Shown here: positions 1 through 7,580 of the stretch, piece by piece
How positions within the stretch are numbered: the first letter of the stretch is position 1
Layout of the letters: every line of letters begins with the position of its first letter
Assembly (NCBI GenBank): GCA_964502735.1
Contig: CAZCYD010000040.1
Location: 1 to 26,974, forward strand
Reading direction: 5' to 3'
Length of the DNA stretch: 26,974 bases
Source: JACKAN01 sp964502735
GTDB taxonomy: Bacteria > Bdellovibrionota > Bdellovibrionia > Bdellovibrionales > UBA1609
Translations under genes and position numbers: made by a program
Notes under the pieces: generated by a model
The model's database searches: none
The model's input: the letters and a program-made list of their open reading frames with translations, nothing else
What the model was told of the DNA's origin: nothing

Positions 1-300
1 CTTCAAAGAAGTTTTTCATGAATCAAAATGAGAAAGTGTAAATTTGCTCAATCGGTATGGAGACTTTAACTACGTCAAAACAGATTTATCCAAAATTTTC
101 CTAAACTTTAGTTATTAAGATGCGAATCTGTGTAAATTTTAACTAATCCCCAAAATGAGAAATCTTAGGTTGATACAACAGAAAATCTCTGGAAACTTAA
201 ATTTCGAAATGGAAAGACCCTGGGAAGACTTTTGAGAAAATTTCTTAGGAAGATTTATATCTGACAAATTATTAGTACAAAGCTAGGGAGGGGTAATATT
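1..300. other. non-coding leader region, AT-rich
   Basis: No convincing gene is visible in these 300 bases. Short ATG frames at about 28 and 155 end within 30 codons and show nothing recognisable. The stretch is strongly AT-rich and contains one good sigma70-like promoter just before the first gene, listed separately. The short string caaaatgaga occurs twice here, at about 24 and 153. Related strings mark the starts of two lipoproteins near 21.8 and 22.1 kb, but in AT-rich DNA this may be chance. Confidence 0.5.
232..260 (+). promoter_or_regulatory. candidate sigma70-type promoter of the 301-834 gene
   Basis: TTGAGA at 232-237 is followed after exactly 17 nt by TTATAT at 255-260. Transcription would start near 267, about 35 nt before the ATG at 301, and a purine-rich ribosome site (ggaggggt) lies between. 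This is assigned by eye only. It has no activator site that I can recognise. Confidence 0.4.
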
Positions 301-834
301 ATGGGCTTAAGCAATTTTGTAAAGTTTGGATTGGGAACTCTAGTAATAATGATAATTCTTGATCCCTATTTCGACAGAGCTCAGGCTTCGCCCGCAGTCA
401 ACATCAACCCAGTTCATAAGATTTATTGTTCTGATAAAAAAAATGAAAACTCTTGGGCCAACTGGATATCAAACTTAAAGATCTTGCATGAAACAGAGCT
501 TGAGATCTTTGTGGAGTTTAAAATCACTTATGGTTTGTGCAAGAATGGACGCCCCTATCTTCAAGCGGCAGAGTCTCCAAGTCTTGTGATCTGGCCCGTG
601 CCTTACCGGCATCAATCCTATAGGCCCTCAGCTAAACTTTCCCAAGCCTATCAACTCGAATATACTGGACATCTTCGGGTTCAAAAGCAAGAATTTCTAG
701 CTGAGCATGGCGATGAGGGTCGATTTTCTATGGTCTTTGTCGCTATACCCTTTGAAGTCAGTTTTTTTTGGAATCTGGCCATTCAAATTGGGAATGAAGA
801 CACCTCCAGTCAAATCTTTCTGGAGAGTTATTAA
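301..834 (+). CDS. small secreted protein of unknown function
   Basis: The 177-residue product has an N-terminal signal peptide: a lysine near residue 8, a hydrophobic stretch at about 9-20 and an AQA-S cleavage site after residue 29. It should therefore be exported to the periplasm or beyond. The mature part carries two cysteines (in IYCSD and GLCKNG) that could form a disulfide. It is mixed alpha/beta in character, with no motif I recognise. The ATG is preceded by a strong ggaggggt ribosome site at a normal distance. A palindrome at 861-880 follows the stop and may end the transcript, so the gene is probably monocistronic. The call as a real gene rests on the signal peptide, ribosome site and promoter; the function is unknown. 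Confidence 0.7.
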   Translation: MGLSNFVKFGLGTLVIMIILDPYFDRAQASPAVNINPVHKIYCSDKKNENSWANWISNLKILHETELEIFVEFKITYGLCKNGRPYLQAAESPSLVIWPVPYRHQSYRPSAKLSQAYQLEYTGHLRVQKQEFLAEHGDEGRFSMVFVAIPFEVSFFWNLAIQIGNEDTSSQIFLESY

Positions 835-860
835 GCGGGACAAAGAAAAAACCGTTACCT

Positions 861-880
861 CCCAAATCCGCGGATTTGGG
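861..880 (+). terminator. perfect 20-bp palindrome, possible terminator
   Basis: CCCAAATCCGCGGATTTGGG is a perfect palindrome that folds as an 8-bp stem with a CGCG loop. It lies 27 nt after the stop of the 301-834 gene. The T-rich run (gatttttctttc) begins about 11 nt after the stem rather than directly next to it, so a Rho-independent terminator is plausible but not canonical. A dimeric repressor operator upstream of galU is the alternative reading. Confidence 0.4.
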
Positions 881-951
881 TTACCTGTTTGATTTTTCTT
901 TCGCATCAGGGCTAGTAGAGAGGTGAAAATTCCTGTTATATTGTCCTGGCT

Positions 952-1854
952 ATGAAAAATATTAAAAAAGCCATTATACCTGCCGCAGGACTTGGAACTC
1001 GCTTCTTACCTGCCACAAAGTCTGTTCCCAAAGAAATGCTCCCTATTGTTGATAAGCCGACTCTTTTATACGTTGTTGAAGAGGCCGTGGCCGCAGGGAT
1101 TGAAGATATTGTGATAATCGCAGGCAGGGGGAAAACTGCGATAGAGAATTTTTTTGACACTTCTTACGAGGTGGAAGATCTTCTGGAAAAACAAGGCAAA
1201 AGGGAACTTCTTGATCAACTCAAGCGAGTTTCTTCAATGGCCAACATCATCAGTGTCCGTCAGCGTGAGGCCAAAGGCCTTGGGCACGCTGTTTATTGCG
1301 CGGCCCCTGTTGTTGGTGATGAAAGTTTTTGTGTTTTACTTGGAGATGAAATCACTCTTCCTTCTTCTGGATACAATTATGTTACTGCCGAATTGATTCA
1401 GCTTTTCAATGAAACTCACAAGCCTTGTGTAAGTGTTATGTCTGTCCCGCTTAATGACACATCAAAGTATGGAATTGTAGATGGCCATCTTTGCGCGGAA
1501 AAATATAAAAATCTTGAACTCTATAAGGTTCATAATGTTGTAGAAAAGCCCGATCCCAAAATGGCTCCCAGCCGCTTGGCCCTCCCTGGAAGGTACGTTT
1601 TTACCTGTGAGATATTTGAGCACCTGCGAAACACTTCCCCTGGAAAGAATGGAGAGATCCAATTGACAGATGCTATGGTAAAGTTGGCTAAACAGCGTGA
1701 ACTTCTTGCCGTGGAAATACCCAATCGACGCTACGATGCCGGTGATAAATTAGGATATCTCATCGCAAATATTGAGCTTGCGCTTGATCGCAAGGATCTT
1801 GGGGAACCTCTAATGAATTATTTGATCCAACTCAATCTAAGGAACAAATCATGA
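952..1854 (+). CDS. galU: UTP-glucose-1-phosphate uridylyltransferase
   Basis: GalU makes UDP-glucose from UTP and glucose-1-phosphate, feeding lipopolysaccharide and other glycan synthesis in the cytoplasm. The 300-residue length is normal for bacterial GalU. Residues 8-36 carry the nucleotidyltransferase signature (PAAGLGTRFLPATKSVPKEM, then LPIVDKP). LLGDEI, GIVDG, NVVEKP and NGEIQLTDA follow in the expected order for this family. The ATG at 952 gives the standard N-terminus; the only purine-rich site (gagaggtg) is about 30 nt upstream, so translation initiation is weakly marked. The stop overlaps the next start as ATGA, so the two genes are probably co-translated. Confidence 0.95.
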   Translation: MKNIKKAIIPAAGLGTRFLPATKSVPKEMLPIVDKPTLLYVVEEAVAAGIEDIVIIAGRGKTAIENFFDTSYEVEDLLEKQGKRELLDQLKRVSSMANIISVRQREAKGLGHAVYCAAPVVGDESFCVLLGDEITLPSSGYNYVTAELIQLFNETHKPCVSVMSVPLNDTSKYGIVDGHLCAEKYKNLELYKVHNVVEKPDPKMAPSRLALPGRYVFTCEIFEHLRNTSPGKNGEIQLTDAMVKLAKQRELLAVEIPNRRYDAGDKLGYLIANIELALDRKDLGEPLMNYLIQLNLRNKS

Positions 1855-2711
1855 GAAAGATAATAATCTACACTCTCATCTCCTTTTTCTCTTTCCATGC
1901 CGTAGCCTATATACCCAAAACTCATTACATACTTCAACGCACTTCTGACCTCCATGGTTCTGGCATTTATCTGGTGGATCAAGACCTTACGTTTCAATCT
2001 CCCAACTATGGAACTCTTCACTTAAAAGAGCAGTGGTTAATTGAAGGGGGAGAGAGCATGAGGGTTCGCATTTTTGGTAAGGACGAACAAAATCAAGATA
2101 TTCTTTTTACTTACCTCTATAGCAAAAATAAACGATTTTCGGTGGACCCTCAGGGCATCGTAAGGGCCTCGAATGTCTCAAGTGAATTTTTTGAACCTAT
2201 ATTTCACTTCAGAACTACAGATTTTATTAAAAAATTTCTTCACAGGCTGGGTATATTGCCCTCTGAAGGGCTGGTTGAGTCCAATAAGTACTTGAAAACA
2301 GATACCCTCAAACATGATCCTGAGAGTTTTGTGAGACTTTCTCGCAATGATGGCACTGTTCACTATGCGGTGGGGCCAAGGCCAACATCTGAACAAAGTT
2401 TTTCCCCAGCAGTTTGGATAGAGCAAGATCAGTTTCACATTCGAAAACTTAAGCCCTCAAGTGATGTTGAAATCATTGCTAATAAATATCAGCGTTATCA
2501 CAATAATCTATGGCTCGCACAAAATAGGGATATCCGTTGGGGGGAGCATCGAGTTCTTATACATGTTACAGGGGTAAAAAACTATGATCGTAATTCTCAG
2601 ATTAAAGATCGACTGAAAGCGGCTCAGTTTAATCCTCAAAAGGAACCTTCTCTGCGAGCTAAACCTCCGACAAACCCTTTAATCGTTGATTTTTACAAAC
2701 GTTTTCGTTGA
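1851..2711 (+). CDS. exported protein of unknown function, coupled to galU
   Basis: This 286-residue protein begins with a clear Sec signal peptide: MRK, a hydrophobic core to about residue 16, and AVA-Y cleavage after residue 19. The mature protein should be periplasmic or surface exposed. Its body is rich in aromatic and charged residues with a beta-strand pattern (for example GTLHLKEQWLIEGGESMRVR). It has no cysteine pair and no enzyme motif that I recognise. The ATG overlaps the galU stop by ATGA, and its own 3' end overlaps the longest possible priA frame, so it sits inside an apparent galU-priA transcript. The context suggests an envelope role, but nothing in the sequence proves one. 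Confidence 0.75.
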   Translation: MRKIIIYTLISFFSFHAVAYIPKTHYILQRTSDLHGSGIYLVDQDLTFQSPNYGTLHLKEQWLIEGGESMRVRIFGKDEQNQDILFTYLYSKNKRFSVDPQGIVRASNVSSEFFEPIFHFRTTDFIKKFLHRLGILPSEGLVESNKYLKTDTLKHDPESFVRLSRNDGTVHYAVGPRPTSEQSFSPAVWIEQDQFHIRKLKPSSDVEIIANKYQRYHNNLWLAQNRDIRWGEHRVLIHVTGVKNYDRNSQIKDRLKAAQFNPQKEPSLRAKPPTNPLIVDFYKRFR

Positions 2712-2724
2712 ACAATCGTTGCCA

Positions 2725-4737
2725 ATGGAAGCTGTAAGTGAAAGATTTTTTGAATTAGCGGTAGATGCCCCTTTGACCTCAACCTTTACCTACAAATCTG
2801 TAGACTGCGATTATGCAAGAGGGGAGTCTGTTCTCGTCCCCTTTGGCAAGCGGCTAGCGGAGGCTGTAGTGCTCCGAGAAGTTCCGCAAGATTCTACTGG
2901 CAAATATAAAGTTAAAAACATTTTGGAGAAAAACACAGACAGACCGATTCTTCCCGATTTTTTTTTGAGTTGGATGGAGTGGTTAGCAAAGTATTACTGT
3001 TACCCCATAGGGCAAGTTACGAAATTGGCTCATCCTCCTTTAAGGCCCTTGAAGTCTCCAAGAAAAAGTCAAAAGTCTCCGGTCGTGCCGAGCCTAGAGC
3101 GTTCTTCTTGTCCGACGCTGACACACGAACAGAATAACTGTATCCAAGAGATTCGAGACAGTTCCCACTTTCAAGTGCATCTCCTTCACGGAGTAACAGG
3201 CTCAGGTAAAACTGAAGTCTACTTGCACTTGATAGACGAAGTTTTGTCTCGGGGGCAAACAGCCTTGGTGTTGGTTCCTGAAATATCTTTGACTCCTCAG
3301 CTTCTCAATAGATTTTCTTCCCGATTTCCAGACAAGGTCGCCGTCATTCACTCTCATCTAACAGATCGGGAAAAAACGAACCAGTGGTGGTTGGCGCACA
3401 GCCAAGAGCGCCCGATCCTCCTGGGGGCACGTTCAGCACTGTTTTGTCCGCGAGATAATCTGGGTTTGATTGTTGTCGATGAAGAACACGAGCCCTCCTA
3501 CAAGCAAGACGAAAAATTAAAGTATCACGCTCGGGATGCCGCTATAATGCTGGCAAAATATTACAATTGTCCTGTACTATTAGGATCGGCAACCCCAAGC
3601 CTAGAAACCTGGGAAAATGCACAAGGTGGACGTTACAAGCTTCACCAAATGAGTTCGAGAGTTTCAGAGCGACCCATGCCCAATATCGAAATTGTCACTC
3701 TTAAAAAGGATGAGTCTTCGCACGCTCTTCCATTTTGGCTCAGTCAAAATTTGCACAATCAGATAACTGAGGCTCTTGGGCAAAATCATCAAGTGGCTCT
3801 ATTTTTGAATCGCAGAGGTGTAGCTCAGTATGTTCAGTGTTTTGACTGTGGCTTCGTTTATGAGTGTCCCAACTGTGAAATTAGCTTAACTCTCCATGGT
3901 AAACAGGATTTAGTTTGCCATTATTGTAACTACACTAATGTGTTTAAAGAAAAATGTCCCGATTGTCTTTCAGAAAAGATTTCAGCTATAGGCTTGGGAA
4001 CAGAGCAAGTGGAGGTCGATACAAAGCGACTTTTCCCAGGAGCCAAGGTGCAACGTGCTGATAGGGATGAAATTGGTGGTCGAGAGCAGATGGAAGATTT
4101 AATTTCCAAAATGGAAAACCATGAAATTGATATATTGATAGGCACGCAAATGATAGCCAAAGGACTTGATTTTCCGGCATTGAATATGGTGGGCCTTATT
4201 CTTGCGGACGTCGGATTTCATATCCCGGATTTTAGAGCCTCAGAGAGGAGTTTTCAGTTGATAACACAAGTTGCCGGTAGAGCGGGTAGACACTCTTCTC
4301 TTCCCGGGAAAGTTATTGTTCAAACATTCAGTCCCACTCAGCCCTGCTTGAACTTTGCTTTAAATAATGACTACACGGGTTTTGCAAGCTTTGAATTGGA
4401 GCAAAGAAAAGAGCTGAATTATCCTCCTTTTGGCAAGTTGGCCTTAATCAGATTGACTGGGAATGAGTTTATTAAAACTAGAAATATAGCCATGAAATTG
4501 CAGGCCCGTATAAAAGCCCTAAAAGAATACCGACCAATCTACCAAAGCATCCAAATTCTGGGCCCATCGCCCGCGCCTATAACGAAATTAAGGAATAAAT
4601 ACCGCTTTCACATCCTGCTTAAATCTCCAAAAATTCAATGGCTTCATGCCATAGCGCAAGAAACTCTACCTGACTTTAGTAAGGGAAGTTTAGGAGTTAA
4701 AGTCCAAATTGATATTGACCCTTACAATATGCTCTAA
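2725..4737 (+). CDS. priA: primosomal protein N', replication restart helicase
   Basis: PriA recognises stalled forks and reloads the replisome. Counting from the ATG at 2725 gives 670 residues. The Walker A motif GVTGSGKT has its lysine at 162 and the DEEH box (Walker B) lies at 252-255. Eight zinc-binding cysteines follow (372, 375, 381, 384, 398, 401, 411, 414), as expected for the two zinc sites of PriA. The C-terminal helicase lobe has GTQMIAKGLDFP and QVAGRAGR. The N-terminus FFELAVDAPLTSTFTY matches the family's DNA-binding domain start. The frame is open back to an ATG at 2686, which would overlap the preceding gene, but 2725 fits the family better; neither has a strong ribosome site. 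All catalytic residues are present. Confidence 0.95.
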   Translation: MEAVSERFFELAVDAPLTSTFTYKSVDCDYARGESVLVPFGKRLAEAVVLREVPQDSTGKYKVKNILEKNTDRPILPDFFLSWMEWLAKYYCYPIGQVTKLAHPPLRPLKSPRKSQKSPVVPSLERSSCPTLTHEQNNCIQEIRDSSHFQVHLLHGVTGSGKTEVYLHLIDEVLSRGQTALVLVPEISLTPQLLNRFSSRFPDKVAVIHSHLTDREKTNQWWLAHSQERPILLGARSALFCPRDNLGLIVVDEEHEPSYKQDEKLKYHARDAAIMLAKYYNCPVLLGSATPSLETWENAQGGRYKLHQMSSRVSERPMPNIEIVTLKKDESSHALPFWLSQNLHNQITEALGQNHQVALFLNRRGVAQYVQCFDCGFVYECPNCEISLTLHGKQDLVCHYCNYTNVFKEKCPDCLSEKISAIGLGTEQVEVDTKRLFPGAKVQRADRDEIGGREQMEDLISKMENHEIDILIGTQMIAKGLDFPALNMVGLILADVGFHIPDFRASERSFQLITQVAGRAGRHSSLPGKVIVQTFSPTQPCLNFALNNDYTGFASFELEQRKELNYPPFGKLALIRLTGNEFIKTRNIAMKLQARIKALKEYRPIYQSIQILGPSPAPITKLRNKYRFHILLKSPKIQWLHAIAQETLPDFSKGSLGVKVQIDIDPYNML

Positions 4738-4756
4738 GTGAGTTAGAATACTAAAA

Positions 4757-5605
4757 ATGAGCGACGAAGACAAAAAAGTTTCTGTTGATACGGGATTAAA
4801 AGTTGCACTAAAATCCATTGGCGTAGAAGAAACGCGAGGGGAAGTCAGCAAAGAGGAGTATGAGGACCTCTCAAATAAAGTTTCGCAAGGCGTTCGCCTT
4901 CGCCTCGAGGCAAAAGCCAAAGAACAAAACCGGATAATCATGTGGAAGAGTCGAGTTAACTTGGTTAAACACGCTCGCGCTCTGATGATTAATAAACAAT
5001 TTTCTGAAGCGGCTGTCGCCTATGAGAAATACCTCAAAGTCCTAGAAGTTATTTACGAGTTAAAATCGGGGGAATTGAGTCCTGATTTGTTTAACAGATC
5101 AAGTCGTTCTAAAGAGCTCACGGTTATCACTTCCGTCTATTGGGATTTGTTTCGCATTTACGATACAAGCCCTACCTACAAGGAGAGAATGAATAAGGCC
5201 GGAGACAAGCTCTCTGAGTTTTTACCCTACAGTAAAATATTTCCTCAGGTGGCTAAGGCCTTGGATTCGTTCCAGCGAACTTCAAAAAACCCCAAGATAG
5301 TAAAGCACCTTCTTAAGCAGCTAAAAATTAAAAAAGGTCCCTGCTTCATTGCTACTGTTGTATATGATGATCCGTGGCACCCCGATGTTAATTCCTTACG
5401 AAGCTTCCGTGACAAGTGCCTAAAGACATTTGCATGGGGAAGAAAACTCGTGTTTTATTACTATCTCTATTCTCCGAATTGGGCGGCAAGGCTTAGGGGG
5501 CATAATAAAACTAAAAAAGTGTTGCAGCGAGTATTACAAGTGGTCGCATTTTTTGTTAGATTGTACCTTCGTTTCAAAACAGGAACGAGAGTAAAGTCCA
5601 AATAA
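4757..5605 (+). CDS. cytoplasmic helical protein with a C-terminal CFI-box
   Basis: The 282-residue protein is highly charged and helical in its first two thirds. Residues 60-110 resemble a TPR-like helical pair (ALMINKQFSEAAVAYEKYL). Near residue 196 comes the CFI-box: CFIATVVYDD, then LRSFRDKCL, a glycine and YYYLYSPNWAARL. This cysteine motif recurs at the C-termini of many otherwise unrelated bacterial proteins and is thought to be a sorting or modification signal; its exact role is not something I can state. A hydrophobic stretch follows (VLQRVLQVVAFFVRLYLRF, about 254-272) before a basic tail. No signal peptide is present. The gene starts 19 nt after priA and may share its transcript. 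Confidence 0.7.
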   Translation: MSDEDKKVSVDTGLKVALKSIGVEETRGEVSKEEYEDLSNKVSQGVRLRLEAKAKEQNRIIMWKSRVNLVKHARALMINKQFSEAAVAYEKYLKVLEVIYELKSGELSPDLFNRSSRSKELTVITSVYWDLFRIYDTSPTYKERMNKAGDKLSEFLPYSKIFPQVAKALDSFQRTSKNPKIVKHLLKQLKIKKGPCFIATVVYDDPWHPDVNSLRSFRDKCLKTFAWGRKLVFYYYLYSPNWAARLRGHNKTKKVLQRVLQVVAFFVRLYLRFKTGTRVKSK

Positions 5606-5628
5606 AAAGAAATAAAAAGAAATAAAAA
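5601..5628. repeat. short A-rich tandem repeat
   Basis: The 10-nt unit aataaaaaga occurs twice head to tail from 5601 and is followed by a partial third copy to about 5628. It begins inside the stop codon of the CFI-box gene and fills half of the gap before the response regulator. It is probably replication slippage in A-rich DNA. Confidence 0.6.
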
Positions 5629-5666
5629 AAACAGCAACAACAAGAAAAAGTAAGGTTTAAAAGCTC

Positions 5667-6026
5667 GTGAAATATATTTTAATTCTTGAAGATGACAAAG
5701 AATTTGCAAAAGTTGTTTCTGAATGCCTGGAGGTTGAGGGTTATCCTTCAGTTGTTATTTCTACAACTAAAGAATTATTGCCAGCTCTTAAGAGTCATAA
5801 TATCAGACTTATTCTATCTGATATTATGTTAGACCAATCAGTGGGTCTGGATATTTTAAAACTTTTAGATTACAAAAAGATATCCATTCCTATTGTATTT
5901 ATGACTGGGTTTGACGACATTCCCGGCCTTGCAAAAGCCATGGGTGACAAAGCCGTAGTTGATGTTCTAATTAAGCCGTTTAATTTTGAACATCTTATTT
6001 CGCTAGTGGCCAAGCGCATAGCTTAG
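5667..6026 (+). CDS. single-domain response regulator (CheY-like receiver)
   Basis: The 119-residue protein is a receiver domain only, with no output domain. The acidic pocket is E8-D9-D10, the phospho-acceptor is D52 (ILSDIML), the switch threonine is T80 (FMTG) and the conserved lysine is K103 (LIKPF), so phosphorylation should be possible. The start is a GTG preceded by taaggtt about 11 nt upstream. No histidine kinase is encoded in the window, so its partner is unlinked. Single-domain regulators usually act by protein-protein contact, for example in motility control or phosphorelay. Which process this one serves cannot be read from the context. Confidence 0.88.
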   Translation: MKYILILEDDKEFAKVVSECLEVEGYPSVVISTTKELLPALKSHNIRLILSDIMLDQSVGLDILKLLDYKKISIPIVFMTGFDDIPGLAKAMGDKAVVDVLIKPFNFEHLISLVAKRIA

Positions 6027-6170
6027 TAGATGCCTAGGTTCCTTGTTTACCAACCTTGTTTATTGGCTAGGATTTTTAAAAAATAGCGATAATCGTATTG
6101 GCATTTTTTTGAATTAAGCAAAGTTTTTTTATTACTTGTTTTTCTATTCGTATTGGGCCAATTTATAAAA

Positions 6171-7349
6171 ATGGAAAGTTTCAAAGCTGAAGATTTAAAG
6201 AGATTAGAAAAGAACGTCTACGATTTTGCTATTGTGGGGTCTAATTTTCACTGCTGGTTGCTGGCCTACAGTCTTAGTCGAGTTTATCACAAAAAAGTGG
6301 CGGTTCTTGAACCGCGTGAGTCCTTGGGTGATAGCGACTCTCCATTAAAGTCAGGTTCCGGAGAATTACCTAGCCATTTTAATAAAGTTTTAGACAATAC
6401 AGAAAGTCGAAAGTCTCTTCAGTGGCTGCAAGAAGTGCTTCGAGAGACTCTCCATACAGAGGCTTTAGAAATTACACCCCTCACCGTCGACAGTGGAAAG
6501 TTAACTCCATTTGTTGGTTTTGGTGAACAGCATTTTTCTTCCGTGGATATCCTCAACTCTTTTTCCTCTTCAGATAATGTGGAGCTTCTTAATTCTCCTA
6601 GCCATTGGCTAGAGCAATTGGCCTCTCTTTTTATTGGTGACGTTTATACTATGGCTGAAATCACCAAGATTGAAACTTCTGAAAATCAATTAAAATCCAT
6701 TGTCATCAATGGTTCATACGAGTTGAAAACAGAGAATTTGATCTATGGTTTGCCCCCCAAAACGTTAAAGAACCTTGTTTCAAACGAAATTATTGCAGAC
6801 AAAACTTTTCAGAAAATACTTAAAACAAAAGCCTTTTCTTGTGTGAGACTTCACCTGGAACACCCCCCAGAGGCCCAGGTTGAGGCTCACCCCTATCACA
6901 TATTATATGGGAATAAAGACGATTTTGATCCCATAGTTGGACAGTTTTTCAAAACTGAGAACAGACTCTTTTCTATGTGGGCTTGTTGGATGCTCTCTGA
7001 TCTCATCGACGATCACGAACATCTGGGCTCCATGCTGAAGCATATAAAAAAGCAAATTAAACGGGCCTACCCCCACCTTTTGGACAATCTTAAGCAAGAA
7101 AAAATTGTGGTGGAGATCGACAGCGAGGGGCAGGGAAACACCCCCGAAGCTCTCGAAAGGAACTTGGCTAAGGTTCAAGGATTCTGGATTTGTCACCCTC
7201 AAGTCTTACAAAGTACTGGTTTTATTGCAAAAATAAATTGTGCGAGAAAGACTCTTGTGGGGATCTGCAACGCTCTGCATTTAGCTCCCGGTGAGATTTT
7301 ACTAGCGGATACGGCCTTGCAAACCTCTGCTCCCGATGTAAGCCTTTAA
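6171..7349 (+). CDS. FAD/NAD-type Rossmann-fold oxidoreductase-like protein
   Basis: Counting from the ATG at 6171 gives 392 residues. The N-terminus YDFAIVGSNFHCWLLAYSL, followed by KKVAVLEPRESLG, has the beta-alpha-beta layout of a FAD-binding amine-oxidase/protoporphyrinogen-oxidase-like fold. The usual GxGxxG is degraded to GSNFHC, so dinucleotide binding is doubtful. The strand LKTENLIYGLPPKTLKNLV resembles the second part of such a domain. The C-terminus (ATG-free TGFIAKINCARKTLVGICNALHLAP) is where these enzymes usually close the FAD site, but no typical motif is evident. A TTG at 6153 would add six residues. It is probably a divergent or non-catalytic member of the family, and the substrate is unknown. 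Confidence 0.55.
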   Translation: MESFKAEDLKRLEKNVYDFAIVGSNFHCWLLAYSLSRVYHKKVAVLEPRESLGDSDSPLKSGSGELPSHFNKVLDNTESRKSLQWLQEVLRETLHTEALEITPLTVDSGKLTPFVGFGEQHFSSVDILNSFSSSDNVELLNSPSHWLEQLASLFIGDVYTMAEITKIETSENQLKSIVINGSYELKTENLIYGLPPKTLKNLVSNEIIADKTFQKILKTKAFSCVRLHLEHPPEAQVEAHPYHILYGNKDDFDPIVGQFFKTENRLFSMWACWMLSDLIDDHEHLGSMLKHIKKQIKRAYPHLLDNLKQEKIVVEIDSEGQGNTPEALERNLAKVQGFWICHPQVLQSTGFIAKINCARKTLVGICNALHLAPGEILLADTALQTSAPDVSL

Positions 7350-7493
7350 TTTCTTGGGCCAAGGGTGCTTTGAAAAAGGTTAAAAAATGACCCGGATTTG
7401 AGCTAGACTCCAATGGTCCTGTGTGTTAAACCCCTCTGAAACAATACGCACCTTCGCGTCTCTTTGGTGAAGTCCCATAAAAAGGTCTTTCCA

Positions 7494-7522
7494 TTTACAG
7501 GTTATTAAAAAACGCCTAAATT
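7494..7522 (+). promoter_or_regulatory. candidate promoter of the rpsB operon
   Basis: TTTACA at 7494-7499 and TAAATT at 7517-7522 are separated by exactly 17 nt. This would put the start site near 7529 and leave a leader of about 50 nt before the rpsB ATG. It lies in the only sizeable gap (7350-7580) ahead of the long ribosomal/envelope operon. The leader shows no fold that I recognise as a ribosomal-protein autoregulatory site. The call is by eye only. Confidence 0.4.
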
Positions 7523-7580
7523 GTATCGTTTTTGTGTAGCTTGTTTCGCGAAGGGAGGTCTAACCAGAGAGGTAAAATTT

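Noticed and set aside
697..906. 69-codon minus-strand frame near the end of the first gene
   Set aside because: It is a shadow of the 301-834 gene on the opposite strand and crosses the 861-880 palindrome; no supporting signal.
7521..7580. Upstream rpsB start
   Set aside because: It adds 20 residues (MYRFCVACFAKG and so on) absent from S2 and would cover the -10 box and leader; the ATG at 7581 has a ribosome site.
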